From a virus: 22,758 bases of DNA. The translations under genes were made by a program, and so were the position numbers. Every line of letters begins with the position of its first letter. The stretch's first letter is position 1. This document shows positions 19,985 through 22,758 of the stretch, piece by piece. Location: positions 1 through 22,758 of IMG/VR virus record IMGVR_UViG_3300014050_000156, one strand, 5' to 3'. The notes below the pieces were generated by a model. It made no database searches and had not been told where the DNA came from. It saw only the letters and a program-made list of their open reading frames with translations.

Positions 19985-21288
19985 TGGCTATTGTTGCCGT
20001 AACGGTTCGCCGTAGCACCGAATCTAACAGCACTATCACTAATGCCGTTGTTTCGATTGTTTCTACGGCAAATATTGGTCCAACTGGTGTTCAAGGTGCA
20101 CAGGGTCCTCAGGGTAGTGTTGGTCCTCAAGGTTCGCAGGGTGCTGTTGGTGCTCAGGGTTCTCAAGGGTCTCAAGGTGCTCAGGGCGCTACGGGTTCAC
20201 AGGGTCCTCAGGGTGTTCAAGGTTCGGTAGGACCACAGGGTGCGCAAGGGAATACAGGTCCGCAGGGGACTACTGGTTCTCAAGGTTTTACTGGCGCTCA
20301 AGGCGCCACAGGTCCACAAGGAGCAACTGGCCCACAAGGAGCAACAGGTGCGCAAGGTGTTATTGGCCCTCAAGGACCACAAGGTTTTACTGGTCCACAA
20401 GGTTCCACAGGTCCTCAAGGGTCACAGGGTCCTCAAGGTGCTACAGGTGCAGATAGTACGGTAGTTGGTCCGCAGGGTCCGCAAGGCGCTCAAGGAGCGC
20501 AAGGTGCCGCTGGTCCTCAAGGTGTTGCTGGTCCCCAAGGAGCTACAGGACCACAAGGTGCACAAGGTTCCCAAGGGGTAACAGGACCCCAAGGGGCTGT
20601 AGGCCCTCAAGGGGCAACAGGACCTCAGGGAGCAACAGGACCCCAAGGGGCAATAGGACCTCAGGGCGATACAGGACCTCAGGGGACTACAGGTGCGCAG
20701 GGTGCTCAAGGCCCTCAGGGTGCTGATGGTGGGTCACAACTTACAACCAAAGGTGACTTACTAACTCGTAACGGCGGTTCTTTAGTTCGTCTTCCTGTTG
20801 GTGCTACGAACGGTCATATGTTGACAGTTGATTCAACTGCGGCAACTGGTTTAGCGTGGGGTACTGTTCCTGCATCCACAATTACTAGCGCAATGATTGT
20901 GGATGGCACAATTGTGAACGCCGACATCGATGCTTCTGCCGCTATTGATAAAACAAAGATTTCCGGAACTGCTATTACTGCTGCCGATACTGGAACAGTT
21001 ACCTCAACAATGATTGCAGATGGAACTATTGTTAATGCCGATATTAATGCTGCGGCGGCAATTGCTTACAGCAAACTTAGTCTTAATAACTCTATTGTGG
21101 CTGGAGATATTACAGCTGGAGCAGTTACGGCAACAAAACTGGCCAACACAGCTGTTTCTGCTGGTTCGTACACCACAGCAAATATTACTGTTGACGCTCA
21201 AGGACGTTTAACGGCTGCATCTAACGGCACAGCGGCACAAGCTACGGACAGCGACCAAAACGTTTTAGCTAACGCAATTTTTAATTAG
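19984..21288 (+). CDS. Collagen-like tail fibre protein
   Basis: 434 residues. Residues 1-31 are a short beta segment. From Gly32 to ~250 run about 70 Gly-X-Y triplets, mostly GPQ, GAQ, GAT and GSQ, with one break near 154-162 (GADSTVVG). Gln or Thr fills most Y positions, so the triple helix would be stabilised without hydroxyproline. The C-terminal part has [20 protein letters not shown], then two imperfect ~27-residue repeats ([32 protein letters not shown]), and a tip [20 protein letters not shown]. Such modules are common in phage fibres; the trimer would form a long shaft with a receptor-contacting end. A GT2 gene follows. Confidence 0.9.
   Translation: MAIVAVTVRRSTESNSTITNAVVSIVSTANIGPTGVQGAQGPQGSVGPQGSQGAVGAQGSQGSQGAQGATGSQGPQGVQGSVGPQGAQGNTGPQGTTGSQGFTGAQGATGPQGATGPQGATGAQGVIGPQGPQGFTGPQGSTGPQGSQGPQGATGADSTVVGPQGPQGAQGAQGAAGPQGVAGPQGATGPQGAQGSQGVTGPQGAVGPQGATGPQGATGPQGAIGPQGDTGPQGTTGAQGAQGPQGADGGSQLTTKGDLLTRNGGSLVRLPVGATNGHMLTVDSTAATGLAWGTVPASTITSAMIVDGTIVNADIDASAAIDKTKISGTAITAADTGTVTSTMIADGTIVNADINAAAAIAYSKLSLNNSIVAGDITAGAVTATKLANTAVSAGSYTTANITVDAQGRLTAASNGTAAQATDSDQNVLANAIFN
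20077..20735 (+). repeat. 9-bp-periodic DNA encoding Gly-X-Y repeats
   Basis: Tandem, degenerate 9-mers such as GGTCCTCAA, GGACCTCAG, GGTGCTCAA and GGAGCAACA. Codons vary between units, which limits exact repeats, yet 15-20-bp matches recur. Slippage or recombination here could change shaft length. One unit-phase break lies near 20452-20468. Confidence 0.9.
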
Positions 21289-21300
21289 TATATTTATTAA

Positions 21301-22074
21301 ATGATTAGTGTTGTTACGGCAACTTACAACACACCTCCTGGTGTGTTGGCTCGCACCTGGGCTTCGCTCAAGGCACAAACATTTACTGATTGGGAGTGGG
21401 TTGTTTGGGATGATTCAACCAATGATGATGTGTGGCGACAACTTTACGGATTTGCTTCAGATGAAAGATATAAAATAGTTTTTCATAAAAGCCATGTTCA
21501 TTCGGGTTCAATAGGTCAGGTAAAACGAAAAGCGTTTATGGTTGCCGAAGGCGATATTTTGGTTGAGTTGGACCACGATGACGAATTGATGCCTGATTGT
21601 TTGCAAAAAGTTGCTGAAGCTTTTAAAGATTTTTCGGTTGGTTTTGTTTATTCGGATTGGTGTGAAATATTGCCAGATGGACAATCGGGTGTATATCCCA
21701 AAGGCTGGGCCTTTGGGTATGGTTCCGAATATTGGTCTAATGAACACGGTGTTTGGGTTATGTCTGCACCAGAACTTAATCCAAAAACTTTACGACACAT
21801 TGTTTCGGCACCAAACCATGTGCGATGTTGGCGGGCAAATGTTTATCGCGAAATTGGTGGACATAACCCTGATTTGCCGATTGCTGATGATTATGATTTG
21901 TTTGTCCGAACATATCTTAAAACCCGATGTTTGCATATTCCCGAGTTGCTTTATAAGCAGCATATTGGCGGACATACTGCCCAAAGACAAAAAAATGACT
22001 TAATTCAGAACTTGGTTAACGAAATTGTAGCCAAATACGGCGATTTATTGCCCCATGTAACGCCTGACGTTTGA
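21301..22074 (+). CDS. GT2-family glycosyltransferase
   Basis: 257 residues. GT-A fold: ISVVTATYNTPPGVLARTW at the nucleotide-binding start, WEWVVWDDSTNDD, a middle GQVKRKAFMVAEGDILVELD and the metal-binding DHDD at ~82-85 (LDHDDEL). PIADDYDLFVRT near 200 is where the acceptor or catalytic acid is expected. It would transfer a sugar from a nucleotide-sugar donor in the cytoplasm. Lying 12 nt after the collagen-like fibre gene, it may glycosylate virion proteins; host surface glycans are the other option. The upstream 12 nt are AT-rich with no ribosome site. Confidence 0.87.
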   Translation: MISVVTATYNTPPGVLARTWASLKAQTFTDWEWVVWDDSTNDDVWRQLYGFASDERYKIVFHKSHVHSGSIGQVKRKAFMVAEGDILVELDHDDELMPDCLQKVAEAFKDFSVGFVYSDWCEILPDGQSGVYPKGWAFGYGSEYWSNEHGVWVMSAPELNPKTLRHIVSAPNHVRCWRANVYREIGGHNPDLPIADDYDLFVRTYLKTRCLHIPELLYKQHIGGHTAQRQKNDLIQNLVNEIVAKYGDLLPHVTPDV

Positions 22075-22088
22075 TATAGGAGATAACA

Positions 22089-22460
22089 ATGGCAACTTTT
22101 ACAAAATTGGCTTTACAACCAGCAGGTACTACCGGTACAGGTTTGGCTGTTAAGGTTGCTGCAACCGCTACTGCGGGTACAGCAATCCATACTGCATCCA
22201 CAACAACAACCACAATTGATGAGATTTGGTTGTATGCAGTAAACACTTCTGCATCATCGGTCAAATTGACGATTGAATGGGGCGAAGCAACTGCACCTGA
22301 TGGCAACATTGAATTAACAGTTCAACCCGAAGCAGGTTTAGTAACTGTAATCCCTGGGCTTTTGTTGCAAGGTAACGCTACGGCAAAAGTTGTTCGTGCT
22401 TTTGCGGCGACTGCGAATGTGATTTGTATTCACGGGTTCGTTAATAGAATTACGGTTTAA
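22089..22460 (+). CDS. Small virion-type beta-rich protein
   Basis: 123 residues, starting MATFTKLALQPAGTTGTGLA. Thr/Ala/Val-rich beta strands (AIHTASTTTTTIDEIWLYAV; SVKLTIEWGEATAPDGNIEL) resemble small phage decoration or tail-associated proteins, including the phrase EIWLYAVNTSASSVKLTI. ATAGGAGAT precedes the ATG, the best ribosome site of the plus cluster, which fits an abundant structural protein. Family not certain. Confidence 0.65.
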   Translation: MATFTKLALQPAGTTGTGLAVKVAATATAGTAIHTASTTTTTIDEIWLYAVNTSASSVKLTIEWGEATAPDGNIELTVQPEAGLVTVIPGLLLQGNATAKVVRAFAATANVICIHGFVNRITV

Positions 22461-22462
22461 CT

Positions 22463-22758
22463 ATGCCGAACAGGCGTGAACTCGGTTATGTGAGTGCTGG
22501 AAGCACAAGCACTATCCCTGCTACTACTGGTTATGGTGTTGCGACTGGTGGCACTTCTAGTTCTATAACAGTTAGTAGCGTAAATTATACGCTTTTGTCG
22601 TTTACGAGTGACAGCAATCTTGTTGTTTCTACAGCGGGCTTGTTTGATATTTGTCTTGTTGGTGGTGGTTCAGGAACTTGCGGTTCAACCGTTACTGGCG
22701 GTGGCGCTCATTATGCTGGTGGTGGCGGTGGTGGCGGTGGTGTTATGGGCGCAGCCAC
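22463..22758 (+). CDS. Glycine-rich tail fibre-like protein, 3' end cut by window edge
   Basis: An ATG at 22463, two bases after the previous stop, opens MPNRRELGYVSAGSTSTIPA and stays open to the edge (~98 residues seen). Beta-rich Ser/Thr sequence leads to FDICLVGGGSG, then a Gly stretch (AGGGGGGGGVMGAA). This strand-then-polyglycine pattern is that of the glycine-rich domain at phage fibre tips. Length and C-terminus unknown. Confidence 0.75.
   Translation, partial: MPNRRELGYVSAGSTSTIPATTGYGVATGGTSSSITVSSVNYTLLSFTSDSNLVVSTAGLFDICLVGGGSGTCGSTVTGGGAHYAGGGGGGGGVMGAA

Noticed and set aside
20042-20709. Alternative frames on both strands across the collagen repeat
   Set aside because: The 9-bp periodic DNA stays open in several frames, giving Arg/Val/Leu- or Ser/Leu/Cys-rich periodic peptides; these are artefacts of the repeat.
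20077-20735. Tandem repeat as a possible CRISPR or satellite array
   Set aside because: Period is 9 bp, in frame and codon-degenerate; it encodes Gly-X-Y triplets and has no spacer structure.

Overview
This window is part of a double-stranded DNA tailed phage. It carries a small terminase-like gene, a collagen-like tail fibre, a cell-wall peptidase, an archaeo-eukaryotic-type primase with a DnaB-like helicase, a RusA resolvase and a Cas4/RecB-like nuclease. A WhiB-family iron-sulfur regulator points to an actinobacterial host, because WhiB is an actinobacterial family. The DNA is AT-rich, which fits a low-GC actinobacterium such as the freshwater planktonic lineages better than Mycobacterium or Streptomyces. 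The host assignment is inference. No tRNA, rRNA, CRISPR array, integrase or insertion sequence was found.

Layout. (1) 1-5783, plus strand: the end of a late region, with the C-terminal >1,750 residues of a giant virion-type protein followed by an M15 peptidoglycan peptidase. (2) 16363 down to 5731, minus strand: one tightly packed operon of about 10.6 kb in which most genes overlap through ATGA, TAATG or TGATG junctions. It starts at a strong promoter (TTGACA, 17-nt spacer, TATATC) whose -10 box lies at the centre of an inverted repeat. In transcription order it encodes an amidoligase, a class II glutamine amidotransferase, eight small unknown proteins, WhiB, a membrane-anchored lytic transglycosylase-like protein, a doubtful small ORF, a Cas4/RecB nuclease, an unknown replication-associated protein, a helicase, a primase, RusA, a PD-(D/E)XK nuclease, a sigma-region-4/Nmad1 fusion and four small proteins. 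(3) 17569-16489, minus: a smaller group ending in a hairpin terminator, with two 13-bp perfect inverted repeats at gene ends. (4) 19071-17911, minus: six co-translated lysine-rich miniproteins. (5) 19218-22758, plus: terS-like gene, a beta-rich virion protein, a collagen-like fibre, a GT2 glycosyltransferase, a small virion protein and the start of a glycine-rich fibre.

How the parts fit. The minus operon supplies replication and recombination (primase, helicase, nucleases, resolvase), host transcription control (WhiB, possibly the sigma-like fusion) and a peptide- or metabolite-modifying module: the amidotransferase would release ammonia from glutamine and the amidoligase would make an amide or isopeptide bond. 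No DNA polymerase, large terminase, portal or capsid gene is in the window, so these must lie outside it or, for the polymerase, may be borrowed from the host.

Most notable are the zinc-ribbon amidoligase/GAT-II pair behind an operator-like promoter and long structured leader, the sigma-4/Nmad1 fusion, the lysine-rich cassette flanked by inverted G/C-run elements, and an excess of long perfect stem-loops inside coding sequence. Several genes of 24-56 codons were found by reading junctions between longer genes.
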